Positions 24,899 to 39,753 of a stretch of 64,000 bases of DNA are shown one piece after another (position 1 is the first letter of the stretch; each line of letters opens with the position of its first letter). The translations under genes and the position numbers were made by a program. This stretch comes from Numida meleagris (lineage: Eukaryota; Chordata; Aves; Galliformes; Numididae), in NCBI RefSeq assembly GCF_002078875.1, contig NC_034410.1, forward strand, positions 79,391,104 to 79,455,103, given 5' to 3'. The notes below the pieces were generated by a model. It had not been told where the DNA came from. It worked only from the letters and a program-made list of their open reading frames with translations, and did not search any database.

Positions 24899-27800
24899 GG
24901 CAAACAAGAAGCTTCACCTATGGCCAAGTTCCTCTTTCTAAGACAATGCTGCTGGATAACACACAGCCTCAGGATTTTGGCAACAGGACTTCAGTCTGAT
25001 CTCTGTCCTGGAGATTTGACTGGTCTTATACCAAGACTTAATACCAGCATGAAATCTCTAATACTTTATTTTTCTTACAAGTTTCGTATCATTTTTGCCC
25101 TGATTTCTTCCTCTGACACTTAAATCTAGTACACCTGTGAAACAGAAGTGTTTTATTTCTAAGTGATCATTTGTAAATACCTTCAGACAAACTTTTAATA
25201 AACTTTGAAAGCTAGCCTTCATTCAAACAAACGTCCAAAACTTTTATGTACATAGAAAAAAAGTTAACAATCCAAGCACCCAGTGAAATCAAATACAAAA
25301 AAAAGTAAACTTATAACAGCAGTTTCGTAAAACCAGAAAATGTTACTTCAATGTCAAACACTAAACCAAGGTAAATACAACTTCCTCTTTTGGTATAAGG
25401 ACTTAATGAAATGGCAGACAGAGTCTATATTCTGTTCAAACTATAAAATCCCATATCCATATTTTTGTTTCAAGTTTTCCATTAGCTTGCTAGTGAACAC
25501 AGGCCAGTAAAATTAGGATTATCAGTATTTAAGGTATTAACTTCTCACTCAGAAGAGTTGGTAGTAATCGTCTTCAAAGCAATGAGCCAAATTCAGATAC
25601 TCCTAATCAGCTCGGGATCTTCAAACAAAACAGTTTGAAAAAAGCAACTCATAAAATAAAGGTACTGTCACCATTAGTAATGCAACTGTATTCCTGCAGC
25701 CATGCTCACATCCCGGCACCCTTTCCAGGGAGTCAGAGTAGCTGGAACACCACTTTCTGAACTGAAAACAGATTCCAGGTTGCTTCCTAAGGCCAGCTGT
25801 TTATAAAAGCATGTAAAACCTAATCAAGTAATATGCCTCTATTTAAATGGCTCACATTTATAGCTTTGTTTCTATTTTCAGAGCTTTAAAACCTGTTATC
25901 TTTCTCTGGAGGTATGAAAAGGAGAGTGAGGAAATAAAAAGGTATTCATTTACATTGATACTACACATTTGTCACTAGATGCTGGTGAGTATTCTTAATG
26001 AATCTTCAAAGGTTTTTTAGCACATCTGTAAGATGAAAGCATGTCCAGAAGCGAAGCGTGCCCAAAGAGGCAGACGTGCCAGCCGGGGGAGCTCTGCTAG
26101 GAAGCAGCAAAACCTCGGTGCTGGAGCAAGGTGAAGCAGGCAGCAGGAGCTGTGATTCCCACACTCCGCGGCATTCTGGCACTTCAAATGCTCGTATACT
26201 TCCACCTGCTGAACTCTGACTGTACATGATGAAAAACCAAGTACGAGAGCCAAAAGAGGAATCCCCCTTTTCTGTGCAAATTATGCCACCACCAGAGAAC
26301 TTACTCAAACCTCAAAAGGCAAGGAAGCATCTCAGCTACCTTGACTGGACAGAGACAAGCAAGGAAAAAAAAAAAACAAAAAAAACAGACTATTTCTGGA
26401 ACAGGCCTTAAAGAAATAACATTTATTTGTAAGTGGTTAATTCCCTGGGTATGTAAATCAGCACAGTCCATTAGGTTAATTTAACCAGTGAAAGAATCAT
26501 TCCCTTGGATCTCTTTAACACGCATTCTATTACTGAACTTTATTTTTGAAAGAAATTTCTGTGTCCCAAACTAACTGTGGAATACAAAGCTTTCATTTTT
26601 TTTTTTATTCAGAAAACAATCATACAAAATTAAAAGAAAACATGCCTTAGATATGGAGAATTAAAGCTGGTTCCAGTTGTCATTACAGTAACGTAAATAA
26701 AAATTTAAACAATTTAAAATGTAAATATAGAGTACCTATGAAGCATATTTACAGTATTTAACGATTACTTAGAGAATGGGAAATCAGTGGTTTATTTTTT
26801 ATCATCATATCCAAATTGTACAGCAAATCCAATATACAATGACAGCAATGTTATCTTTCTCAAACCCAAGAGCCTAGGAGAGCATACTAATAGCACACGG
26901 ATCATGTCTTTGGGGCAGACAGCATTAGCAGAAAGGAGGAGAGTATGAAAGGTGTATTTGTGCAAACTAGGATCCAGCTGGGAAACAAGTAATACAAAAT
27001 ACACACCTTCTGAAAATGTTCACTATTTAACACAATACATTATTACTGGACCATTTACTCTCATCACACTTTACTCCTATAATCACCCACAAACTAATAA
27101 GGAGTAACATTTTACATTTTCAGTACATCTTGCAGCCACTTAAAACAGGTAAACAAGTTATTTTCTTAAGATGGAAAAATGAGAAGAAGAGTGGGCAACA
27201 AGGTGCCTTGCTCCCAGCAAAAAACAACAGCAGGGCTGCAAGGAGACTGATGCACAAACCACTAAATGTTGTTTCACCCAAGCAGGACGAGTAAGAGGTA
27301 GGGTTTTCCGAACCTAACCTCCTGCAAATATTTTCTTAGCTAAATTAGGATACCTGTCACCCTGCAACTTGGCCTGCAGTTTCAAACAGCTCACTTTTAT
27401 GTTTTCAATTATTTTTTAAGAAGGGAAGCGGTGCCCCAGCCAGACTTATCAGAGGACAGTTAAATGCCATGCCTCCCAGCTGAAAAGAGTCTGCAGAGAA
27501 ACCCAGTACTGCAGATAGCCAGTGTATCTGTGCTTTTTTCAGTGATCTGCTGAAAGCTAATCTCCAGTATCACAAGTAAGCCATTGTGTGGAAAAAAAAG
27601 ACCACTGTCTCTATTACTGCTCCACATACAGTAACTACTCTACAGTATTCAATTCTGAAGCAAGAAAGAAAAGCGGAAGTGGTTATTTACAGTCAATATA
27701 ATGGGATTATGCATCCAGGCACACATCTATTTCATGTCACTGAGAGTAAGAAACTGATGAATTAAAAAGACTGGTCAGATATATTCTACTTCCTACTTCC

Positions 27801-30800
27801 TGACTATTTATTAGTATTTTTGTGGAAAGATCTCAAAGAAAGATGAAAGCTTAATATTGCGTGAATTCACATCTTGAGGTAGTATTTTGTGGCATTGTTT
27901 TTATTATTTACTGTGTGTGATTGGTTTTTCACATCAACATACTCATCTCTAGTTTAGTTCTTGACTAATTATTTTAAAACTTACCTTCTGTTCTGTATAG
28001 TGGCACATCCTGACAGTGCCAACAGTTGAACTGAAGTCAGCATCCTAATTCCTGGCTTTTCATGACCTCTCAATCCCATGACCTTGCAAAACTAACGGAA
28101 GACTCAACTTTTACCATGAGATTTAATGGAGAGGAAAGTTCCATGCCCATTAGTATTTTCTGTACTTGAAGATATTTGGAACCAACCTGCTCTTTCCCAC
28201 TCATTAGTTAGGGTCTGCATGTAACAAAAGCCTAAAAACAGCACTAGCAGAGGAGCCCAAAAACAGATTAGTAGAAGAGATCCGACATCTACTCAAGATT
28301 TTAATAGCAGTCTCACCAGCTATAGCAGCAGTGTGGATCAGCTTCCAATACACTCATAGATAAATTCATTTTGCATTTGAGCATGAGTCAGACTTGCTGT
28401 TAGAACACCAAAGATCCCTGATGGCTTGTTGAAAAATTAGTTCCAAAAGGTACTAAGGGGTTTTTAATAGCAACAAGAGATCCTTTGCTGTTGCATTGCA
28501 AGTTCGCTAAGAAAGGATGCAGCAGGTGAAGAACACGCAAGTCCTGAACAGCAACAGATGCTAAAACAAGGATTCCCAGACGACAATGAGGTAACGGGTA
28601 AAAAATTATCAAGATAAAAAAATAATCCAACCAAAATATGTTTTCAATATATTTCATATCATAACTTCATTCTAGAAAAGCCACTATGTTCTATTATAGT
28701 TAGAACAACCTTGGCAAAAAAGGAGTCTGATTTACTTCCTCAGAGCATGCTCTACATTCCTTCCCACTACCAGTCTGGTCCCAGACTAAATACAGTACAC
28801 AATCCAATTTAGAAATGCTCCTGAAGTTTGTGTCCAAAATTTGACATTAAGAAAGGACACTGTGTACAAACTATCCTTCTACTTTTGCCTCTACTCAGAT
28901 CAAGACTGGAAACTACATCCTCTGTCAAGTCTCTGCTTTCAACAACCTCTTCCAGTCAAATCCGAATCCTGTGTATTTTGAAGAGCTAACAAAGTGCATG
29001 AGTTATTATAAGCAGCAGCTGCCACCTTCTGAATACCCTTTTTGCTCCTACCACTGTATTTCAGAACCAACCTTTGAGTTAACATCTGCATCTATCTGCC
29101 TGCCAGGGGATGCTCAGTACAGTAATTGGTATGAATCTGAAAGTTGAAAATCACAACTTAATTGGGGGTGAGAAAGTAGGACAGATTTCCTTTTATTATC
29201 TTGGGTATATCACAGTAGAAGTTTCTTCAAATATAACATGCAGGAAGTTAAGCTATTTGTCTTTTCTAAAGTAACTCAAGAAAATGAGAAGATGCATTTA
29301 TGCCACTTTCCCTATAGCGTTATTTTTATTTTCACGTATCTGCAGTACACCACATAATCTACCTAGGGAGAATTTTGCCTGAAATCACTCCAGCAGATGA
29401 AATTAAGCTGCTGCGTTAAGTATCACATCTCCTTCATTCATCCTCCCAGGGCAATGAAAGAGAAACCATTTCCTACATGGGACTGGAGCCCTACTTTTTT
29501 TTTTTTTCTTGATGCTGGATTTATATTCATAGATGACCATCAACAAATCTTTGGCTGCTAAATGACAGCAGCTCCTCTGTCTGCAGCCAACGAAATCACG
29601 AAAGGGAAATGATGATCCTCCTCCCACTCAAAAAAAAAAAAGGAAAAATACAGGAAAAACACATTCACTGCTGGAGCCAAGCCTCAGTTTACACAGTGTG
29701 AAGCAATCTCTCTGCAAGCCGGCTTCCACTCTGAGTTGGTTTCACAGCATCACAGTGTGGCAAAAATGCACAAGATGTTTTGCTTATGCCTTGCTCCTGC
29801 CTGCTCATGCCCTCCTCTCTGAAGGCAGTTCATATGTGGCAACACCTGTGTTATCTTAGAAATACTTTGGCCAAGAATAACCCAGCACACAGCAGCAGAC
29901 TATTTACACCTGACTGCCGAATACAGAAGGGCAAGTAGCCTTGCCAGGTGCTTTTGGGCCGGCATGAAGAGTTTTTGCTCTAAAGCAATGGAGCAGAAGC
30001 AGTGGCTATGGAAGGGTAGGACGTGCCAGCAATTCAGCTCAGCAAAAAGTGGGGATGGAGGCTTAAGGGGAGCAACCAGCTGGCAAAACACGTCAGACGA
30101 AGCAGACATGAAAGCGTTCAAAATGTTTCAGGGTGTCAGGGATCCTGCATCCCACTGGACCTGTGGTGAACCATGTAGTGCAACAGCCATACCGCTTTTA
30201 GGTACTGAACACCTGCAGAGGCTCCCATGCCAATCAGAAGCTTGTAGCACCTTTTAAAGTTCATTTCTGAATACTCCTCCTCATTACCTTGTTCCTTTTC
30301 CCACACCAAGAAAACCAGAGGAGAATTGCACAACTCAGAGCTGGCTTAAGCCCTTCCAGGTGTTCTGGGGCTGCACCTCAGTCTACAATGCATCCATTAA
30401 CAGGGATTCAAAAAACCATGAGGACTCTGGATCCCAACACTGTATTTTTCCAACAGCTGGATCAGCTGGAAAATTCCACTGTAATTTCCATTAGCAAAAA
30501 CAAACAAACAAAAACTACCTTCACTCTGTTACAGGCACCTACAGCATCAGCAGGGTCTGAGTATAATATTGTAACAGAAGAAATAAATAAACCAAAAGAC
30601 ACACACTGTGAGAGACCATTCCTCCTTTCTGCAGGGAGTGTTGGACTGGGATGAAGTTTGTTTGTTGCTATTGTATTGTAGCTTGGTCTCACAGCCCCAG
30701 AACTATGTAATTAGCCAGCACTGTTCCCAAGCAGCACGATGCAGGGCTGCTCAGAAATGAGCTTCGGTGCAGGAGCAAGCTGTGATGCAGCCACCTTTCT

Positions 30801-30925
30801 TGACAGAAAGCTCCTCACAGTGACTGCTTTAACTAAAGCTTCAAAGGTTACTGAATTTGACGGAGTAAGGAGGCATACACCTGGGTAAACAGCGTAACCC
30901 CAGGTGCTGCTGAGGTGCTGCACAG

Positions 30926-30955
30926 ATTATGATAAATTATGATAAATTATGATAA
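30926..30955. repeat. 10-bp x3 perfect tandem repeat (ATTATGATAA)
   Basis: Three exact head-to-tail copies of ATTATGATAA are followed by an AT-rich run. It is simple slippage-type repeat in intron 1. Confidence 0.95.
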
Positions 30956-31649
30956 ATTTAAATTATAAAATTATTTCTTTGTGTTAATAGCGTTTTTTTT
31001 TTTTTAATAATGCTCTAACTTATATTAAAATGTTGAATAGCCCAAAAAGGTTTAAGGTTCACATCACCTGCAAAGCAACGGCTACAATCTCACAAATCAC
31101 GAGTTTCCACTGAAGCACTCCTGATGTACACCCATATACAATGACCAGATTTAATCTTGTGGTTGGCTTCGTCCCTATACACACAATGGACTGCACTCTG
31201 CCACAAAATTCTGTGAGGGCGAGCTTGAGCTTTGCTATTACCATCCCATATCACATGCGAAATTCGGAAGCTCACATACTTGTGCAAATGAGATTGACTT
31301 AATCTGGCCAAATACAAACTCTCTGGTCCTGAATATCTTATTTAGCTTGTGAGGAAGATGATTTTAGTTACACTGGACATGTGTCATCTTCAGGAAAGCA
31401 AGCAGCATGAAATGAACTTCTGTAACATACATACACTGACACATGCAGAGACCAGGCAGTCCATTTTCATACTTAAACTTGATGTTAAGCACTAGAAATG
31501 ACAACACAGACACTACCCAAAAGCTTCAAAAGAGGACAGAAGACAGCAGAAACTCAATGCTGCGCTGATTCTGTATTTGAATAGCTACAGGATTTTACAG
31601 ACAGCAGTGCACAGGTAGACTTTTGTTTCAGCTTAAAGCCAAAGTGTGT

Positions 31650-31692
31650 GTACATATATATATACACAAATATATATATATTTTAAAAAAAA
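31650..31692. repeat. TA/CA-rich simple repeat
   Basis: Short (TA)n runs are broken by CACAAA, then a run of A. Low complexity, no function evident. Confidence 0.8.
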
Positions 31693-34544
31693 CAAAGACA
31701 TGTGGAACTGTCATTTAGAAAAATATTGAAACTGGAAAGCACACAGAGAAAACTGGTTAACCTTTGTAACTGCACATAGAAACAGCCTTTCTGCTCTCCA
31801 AGCGTTAGTATCACCCTGAAGAATCATCTTGCCTAGTGAAAAAGGATCCTGGTAAATCTCTGTATGAGGGAGATACCCATTTCTTTAAAAAAATAAAAAA
31901 AACCCGAAAAAAAAAGGCTTGTAGCTGCCATTGGCTATCACAATGAACGGCCAGCCACCACTCTTCTCCATCCCACCTGCTGCACAACAGCGTATTCATG
32001 CAGCTCAGCAGCTCTGCCAGCAGAACGTTTTGAATCCCTATCAGAATGGGAGTATTGTCTTGAGGATTTACACCAAGCTACTCTCTTTTTCCACTGAGGC
32101 TAACTTGCAGCCATGCGTATAAAGATGGAAAAGCAGTTCCTCTCCGAAGGGGAATTAAAGAATCATACTCCTTAATCTCCCTGTAAAAGAGCTACCAGAG
32201 AGTAACTCTTTTTTGACTCCTGCCACAGCAAAACCACCCCCAGACACGTACCTGGAATCAAGTAATACTCCATGTTCTTCACACTAAGAATATTCTACTG
32301 CATAAGAACAGAACCCCCATAGAAAGGGTTGTTTGAGAGCTTCTTCCTTATCCTCTCCAGAACAGGAATGTCTGAATGTCTTGAATGGAGCCCCAGCCCC
32401 CTGAAACATCCAAGTGGCTTAGGTCTCACAAGAGGGCTCCCATCAGAGTAACCTTTACAGCTTGTGGAGCCTTTCCTGACGCTGGCAATGAAAACCTCCC
32501 TGCCAGCCCCAAAGCGAGAACCCTCTCCTGACCCTCACTCAGCACTGGAGTGGAAAAAGCAGAGGAGGAAAGCTGACCAAGACTCAGCACCTTTGTACAT
32601 TAAATTGTACTTATGTGTGCGTAGATAACTTTATGGGGGTTCACTTGGCTTTGTTATTTCAAAAATCCTGGTCAGCGTCTCGGAACAAGATGAGCTCAAT
32701 CTGCTGAGTGCAACCCCACAGTGGGTACAGTCGCATTAAGCAGATCACAAAGCCTTTCAGTGTAAACTAGGGCAATAGAATGCATGTACTATTATTCTGT
32801 GTCATTTTTGTACCTGTTTAAGCAAGGCGAAGTAGAAACTTATATATGCATACATTCATGTAATCATTAGCTTGAGAAGAGACAAAATATGTCAGTTTTC
32901 AGTATAAAGCTGGGATAAAATGGGATTACTAATGCTGCCCTTTTAATGTTGCGTGTTTTTCCACAGGTCTTTCCTTATTTTCTACTTGATTTGTAACTAA
33001 AATGCAGCTGGCAATCTCCTTGCATTTGCAGTCACTTAGAAGTCCCATGATTCCATGCCTAAATAAAGAAGCCTATCCAACCACAAGCCTGTCCTTTCAA
33101 CGAAAGCAGGACAAGGAACCCTACTCCGCCCCACAACCTGAATGCCAGGCACCACGCAGCTCCTCTCCAGGCTCCGGGCAGCCCGCACACCCACGCCACA
33201 TAAGTCTCAGGAAGATCATTTCCCAGCAGACATTTGCAGACACGTTACTAACGATCCAGCTGCTAATTTAGCATCTGCTCATGTTCTCAGGTTACCAGTG
33301 GGTACCTCCCCGCCCCAGCAGGCTGCTCTGAATGGGTAGTACTCACGCACGGCTTTGCCTGTCTAAAATACAGGGATATATTTAGAAACAGCCAGCAACT
33401 TCACACGGTAAGGCGGCGGCACACTTCAGATTAAGTAGGTAAATAAAGGCCAGTCAAAAGTAATAAAAAAACCAGACTTTTCAAGACAACGTCTTCTTGA
33501 TTTAGCTCTGCAAGAAAAACTAGAGGGAGGAAGAAACTTTTTATATTGGAACTTAATATAGGGAAAAAAATATTTCTTCTCCCCCGCCCTTTCTCTAAAA
33601 AGCAGTTTGCTGCCGTTTATTTGAAGTAGAGTTTCTTCAATATGAAACCAAAGCATGCAAGACACGCTTCGTATATTTACTGTATGAAGTGAAAAACCTC
33701 CTGTTATCACAAGCACATTTTTGTTAGATCTGGATTCAGATATTAAAACATTACTTTAAACTCAGCTGAAAATGAATCTGCCACCAGAAAAGCTCTGCGC
33801 TTTCACTTCAGACTAAGTCTGTGTTGTAGATGAAAAGATCCCTACTCTTTGTATGCTCTGCGTCTTCATTTCATGACTAGAACTGAACTTCACGGCTTAT
33901 ATAATAGTCTCATAAAGTTACACAACATTCACTTGTTTTGATTATTAAGTTTTGAGATGAGGTAAAACACCAAAAACACAAACATTCTCAAGTACTAAAT
34001 CACCGTAACTCTATTCACGGAATACATACATAGATATTGAACCACTTCGTGACAAAGAAATTAATACGATGAAGCAGTAAACGCTACTTAAAAAGATTTT
34101 TCACTGTAAAAAAATAAGTGCATTATTACCTCGTCAGTTCTCTCATTTAAACTGAAATACTATTCTAGTAGAATACATTTATTTACGCAAGCTATAATAA
34201 TGACGGCAAATTATGAATTACAGGCTGATTCAAACACAGAGGCATACTCAGACATAATAAATGAGTCGATGCCAATATTTAGATCTGCAGCCAGAGGACA
34301 TATGGCTTGTTATCAATTTTATGTAATTTCAAAGGTGCATATCAGAATGCACCCAGGTTGTTTAAGCTTTAGAAGAACTGGAACTAGACTACATGAGAAC
34401 ACATTCTTCCCCTCTTTTTCTGCAGGGCATGAATCCCTGGTTAGACAAGATCTGCATGAAGGCTTGAAAAATGTCAGGAAAGAGGTCAAGAAGCAGCTTA
34501 AGAAAAGAGATTCACACAGCAGTGCAATAAGGGACACTGTTTAG

Positions 34545-34628
34545 TGGACACGGTGGTGATAGGTTGACAGTTGGACTAGATAATCTTTAAGGTCTCTTCC
34601 AACATTAATGATTCTGTGATTCTGTACC
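34545..34628 (+). mobile_element. CR1-like 3' tail (GTTGGACTAGATAATCTTTA type)
   Basis: The sequence GTGGTGATAGGTTGACAGTTGG, AAGGTCTCTTCCAAC and ATGATTCTGTGATTCTGT is the terminal ~80 bp seen in many avian CR1 subfamilies. It is severely 5'-truncated, plus orientation. It starts where an upstream open frame ends (34544). Confidence 0.7.
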
Positions 34629-37600
34629 CTCATCGTGTGCTCTGCGGGGCCCTCCTGGGTTCTGCAGGCTGTGAGACCTCTCAGCCCTAAACCAGCAGGC
34701 TGCGAGCCATTTGGGCCACCAAAAGTTCGGCAAGTCACCATCTGAGTGGCAGCCCTGTTACAAGTGGTGGTTTGCAGAAGGGACATGAGGGACCAAGGAG
34801 CAGGCAAAAATCAGCCAGAAGACAAGCAGGGACAGGGGGTTCCTTCCAGCTCCTTTAAATCCTGGCCCCTGAGCAGCAATAACTTCATTCTGGCTGTAAA
34901 TTCAAGGATGCATTTCTACTCTTCCATCAAAATTAAAAACTTGCAAGAGAATTTGCAAGAGAGGCTAGAAAGAATAAACTTCACTATGAAGGGAAAAAAA
35001 AGTTTGTTTCAAGTTTTTTCTCCGTTTGTTCTTAAAACCACAAACACCTAAACTCCACCAGCTGCTGAAACCTCCACACACCATTGGCCCTACCCAAGAC
35101 ACTGACCACACAGAAGTCTATGAGTCTTGTCTCATAGACACAAGGCTATGCAGAATTTCAGAAGATTTGGGAGACTGCATTGAATGTCTACGTGGCTGCA
35201 CTCTACCAGGCAGTAGTAAAAGTGAAGTATGTATCCCTTGGCCCCTGCCTTCCACATGCATTTTGAGGAACACAAGCCACCTCCCAAATTTTGTTTAAAC
35301 TCATAGTATTGCTCTTCTCTCCGAATAATTGGAACTTCATCAGAGAACACTTAATTTCTCCAAGTACAGCAAATTTTACAATCTATAGCTTGCACAGTCT
35401 TTCAGACAGTCATCCTCATAAACCCATCTCGGACTCTGCACTTGTCAGATGAAAATGGTCCAATGGCCAATTCTGGAAGGACCAGAACAGCCACAAAATT
35501 CCGTAGACATGCTGACTCCGGAAGCAAAGTTCTCCACCAAAGCACTTCCTTTCAATATTATTCAATACGTATTATCCAGAGTTTAATCTTCTATCTGTAA
35601 CTCCACGTGAAATAAACACTATTAATTACTCAGAGATAAGCTAAAGTTTTCAAAGAATCCTAGAACAGTTACACACTTGCTTTTAAATGTCCAGGGAGCC
35701 TACCAAAGCAGGAAGATCAAAGAATATACTTCCTTCTAAGAGCAGTAAGCCAGCTCAGTGCCAGGCGCTCACTCACTTATGCCATGGCACAAAATCTCAG
35801 AGACCAGTTGCACACTGTGCATGAAGCACCTACATGTTCTTATCCTTCCTCAAACCAATACCAACCAGCTACATATATTCTACTCACCAGCAACACACAA
35901 AGCAGCCCAGAAGAGAAATCATCCACCTCCCAAACAAGTCCCATGTGAATATCTCCATGGCTGTTTAACTTAATTAGGAAGAACTGAGGCATTTTCGTTA
36001 TGGTACAAATCACAAGCACTACAGAAGATTCATGAAGTCTTCATTTCATTCAGATCCTCGAGATCCTTGAGTTTTATACAAACATTTATCTGCCTGCTAG
36101 ATAATAAAATAATACTATTTTTACTCTCAGCTGCATCAATATGGTACAGTTGATCACCATTACACTTACTCATTTTCTTTCCACTACAGAGTTGTGGTAC
36201 CTTTGGTAAAAGGAAAAGGTAGCACAGAAAACTAAGAAAAGTCTAGACAGTTTTAAGATTTCAACTTTAAATAATGCTTGGTAAAAGCAATTTAATACAG
36301 GAAAACCCCTGTTGCTGATTTGAGGTTTTGTCTTAATATAAATAATGCTAATGAAAGATTTATAGATATTTGAATACTGTTGCACACATACAGCCAGGTG
36401 CTAAACAGAGCATGTGGGGTTTGTTTGCAGTCTGAGCTTCCACATGTTTTTCAAAGTAACTCTGCCTAGCCCTTCCTGACCAAGCTGGGAAGAGAAATGC
36501 AGTCCCCATGCTAGTGACATGTCTGTTCCAATGTACTCTGGATAAAGAAGAACCTAGATCATTCCTCCAAGATTAATCAGAAGGCTGAAGTACGAAAGAT
36601 AGCCTACAAAAGAAGAGCAATAGAACACATTGCCCCTTCTGAAGAATTTGGGTCACTCTGAGTGGTTTGTCTGCATCAGGGGCTGGCATGCATGGGCTGC
36701 CTAACCATGCGGACATGGTGTGCTGCCCAGCGTTCACATTCAGCACCTGAGCTCTGCAGGCAGAGATTATTTACATGAACACAGTTCTCTGTATTTTATA
36801 TACTGCACAGAGTTGTTTATCCTATAATCATAAAGGTAGGTGGGAATATACATTTGAAAAGATTGACTAAGAACTGTTTGTACATACACTGCTTTTAAAG
36901 AAAAGTTCATTTGCACATACACAAAATATCCAGCACTGTTAATTTCTTCCCAGGTAAATCTAAGCTAAACTGTAAAATATAGGCAATTTAAGACTTTTAT
37001 CAGCTCAATGATACACCAAACTTAAAAACAACAACAACAACAAAAACAGAAATTATTCTCAGGTAGCAAATTAGTAATATAAATAATTGGCAATGCACTG
37101 CAAACAGTATTTCTTTCCAAGTAACTCCTTATGAAAATGAATCAGCATGGGGAATTTACGGTGCTTTTCATGGCAAGAAACCCGAGGTATCTGTATAAAC
37201 AGGTTTTAGACTTCAGGCAGTTTTATATTTGTAAAATACTTTCCCGTAGACTTGGATCCCATTTCTAATAGGAGAAAGTATGGAATTTAACCACTTGAAT
37301 GTAAAGAGATTTCATTCCAAAATAACTATGGCTAATTTGAGAATACACAATGAGAAACAATAAACAATGATATGGACGAGCAGTCTTCTTAAATACAGTT
37401 GGCGCAGCGTCATGACAAGCCGTGGGCTTTTTTTGAAAAATAAAAATAAAAATGAACTACCCGGTCCTGTATAAAGAACAAGAGCAATAACAGAAACAAC
37501 TGACCTCCATCTTCAACCAATTTGAGCAACGTATCATTAGCATCTAAAAGGTCTTTAGCTGTAAAGTACTAGTGGAAACATGGCACTGAAGTTTTTTATC

Positions 37601-39714
37601 ATGCAAATAAAGAAAAACATCTACAGGTGGAGAACAAACACAAACTACAAACCAGAGCCCTGGTAAAGAGGCATGGGCAGTGAGTACCCACAGCCAACCC
37701 CACTGCACAGGAGTGGCCCTGCGCTGGTCCCTCTCCCACATCAGGGGCACAGCAGCAGATGCAGGGACTTCAGCTCTCTGACGTGCCCCGAGACAACAGG
37801 CACATGGATGTACCCCCTTTCCTCCCTGCTGAGTGGGTCCTACAAATTCAAGCTACTCCACACCAGCTGACCAAAGCCCCATTATTCAGTATTGCATTAA
37901 ACCATCAACCAGTGCTGTGGCTGAGCTTGATTTCCTGGCAGGTGCAAGTAAATTCACTCTCTGTGCCCCAACAGAGCCCAACAAACCACAGGCATGGATT
38001 GACTCTGCCCAGCCCCTACTACTCTCTTTGTACAAAATTATACTGATTAATATAATGATTATTTTTTTTTAAAGGCCCTGGTTTTATATAAGGTTGGAGC
38101 AAAATAATTCTTTTAAAAAATGGAAAGAAAGAAATAATATAGCTTGAGGGTTGGGAGATGGAGGAAGACCTTGCTTCTTGATCCTTTCATCAAGCGCTAA
38201 AACCACTGTTTATTTACTGCAAAATAGAACTACCAAAAAAAAGCCACTGATCTGTCATTATTTCTAAAATGCACAATTTGTCTTCTTCAGAAAGAAGAAT
38301 TCTTCTCTAAAGGTATAATAAATTTTCCTAAGAAGACTAGTTTTTTTTCTTCATACTTGTGAGATTGATTTGTGATAGCTGCAGAATAACTAACTGTATT
38401 TGCAGGATGGTATTCTCTTGTTTCTTACAAGTCCAAGCAAGAGCTGGAAGGAGAATATAGTTAACTGTATTAACTGCTTAAAAGTTACAGAGAATAGCAA
38501 TTTTTCTTTTATCACGAAATAGCTTATATATAATGTATAGTTCCAGGTCTGTGCTTAGAGTGTCTCTTTTTACATAGTTCTGTGCAGGTAGTACAGTCTT
38601 CAAAAACTGAATTGGAGGGAGAAAAAAAAGCAACTAAATTTATTACTTAGAAGTGCAGTTTAACTTCTTATCCTCCTAAGTACACAGCAATTTGTAAAAT
38701 CCACAAATATCTTAATTTAACTTATTGTTCTGTAATTACCCATGCAAAAGGCAAGCCATAGCTATTGTCTTTTTTCATTTCTTTTATATTTTGTGTCTGA
38801 TGCTGGACTCTATCCATCACATGTAGATGCGTCTTAAAATACAAAACCCAGGTTTGGTAAGAAGGAACTAATGTTACATTAATATACACGCAGGAATAAC
38901 AGACTTGACATGACGACAGGGTTCTTGAATTTACTAATTTAAGAACAGAATTAAAAATATACTTCAGTCTTAAATTAAAGCTTGGATTTAAGGCTGTATT
39001 AAATTGTTGAGTGATGCGCAGGCCAAACCCAACCCAGCCAGCCTTGGGGGTTGCCCAACACATGGCCCATCTCGGGAGGACAGGCAGCTGCCCAGACTGC
39101 AGGAAGAGCTTGGTATGGGAAATCAGTCCCAGTCTGCTCCCTCCAGACAAGGAGCCACAGCGTTCAGCAGTCCTAAGGAGCAGCAAAGCGGGAGCGAGAA
39201 GAATATGCATCTCAAAAGGCTCACAGTTATGGATGCCAGGCACCAGAGCATTATTTCTGTGTGCTGTGCTGCTCTGCATGCTGTTAGATGACCAAGTGAT
39301 TCTCCAGTTCGGCACAGGCAGGGAAACAGAGGTAATTAAAGGCAAGCAAAATAAATAATTGCATTGATTACAATGTAGCAACATGATCTGACCTAGCTGT
39401 AACTGTATGCAGTGAATTTGTAGAATCAGTCTTGGGAAGACTTGAAGGTGTCACCACACCAGGATTTTAATCACGCCAAAAGCCAATGCTTGGTATCCTT
39501 CCCAAGGAGAATGTCTCAATAACTGAGATTTGCCAGCACAGCAGAGTACAGTCGTCAGAAGGCCCTGTGAGCAGTGTGACCAGCCCCAAACAGAGAAACG
39601 GCACTGATCCTGAAACATGAGATGTATCCCTTGAGAAACCAGGAGTAAATTCTTTGGTATCTGTGTAGGCTTTGGAAAGCGTAGGCTTGGTACCAAGAGA
39701 AGATACTAAAAAAA

Positions 39715-39753
39715 AAATAAATATATATATACACACACACACTTTAAAAAAAA
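39715..39753. repeat. (TA)n(CA)n simple repeat between A-runs
   Basis: A short TATATATATA run is followed by CACACACACAC and flanked by poly-A on both sides. Likely a polymorphic microsatellite. Confidence 0.85.

Larger units (their letters stand above)
24900..34544. other. Intron 1 unique DNA, second CR1 to CR1 tail
   Basis: Mostly AT-rich with short A/T homopolymers and the small tandem repeats noted separately. Moderately GC-rich patches lie at about 26.03-26.25 and 33.1-33.4 kb. No coding exon, RNA gene or clear mobile element recognised. Confidence 0.6.
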
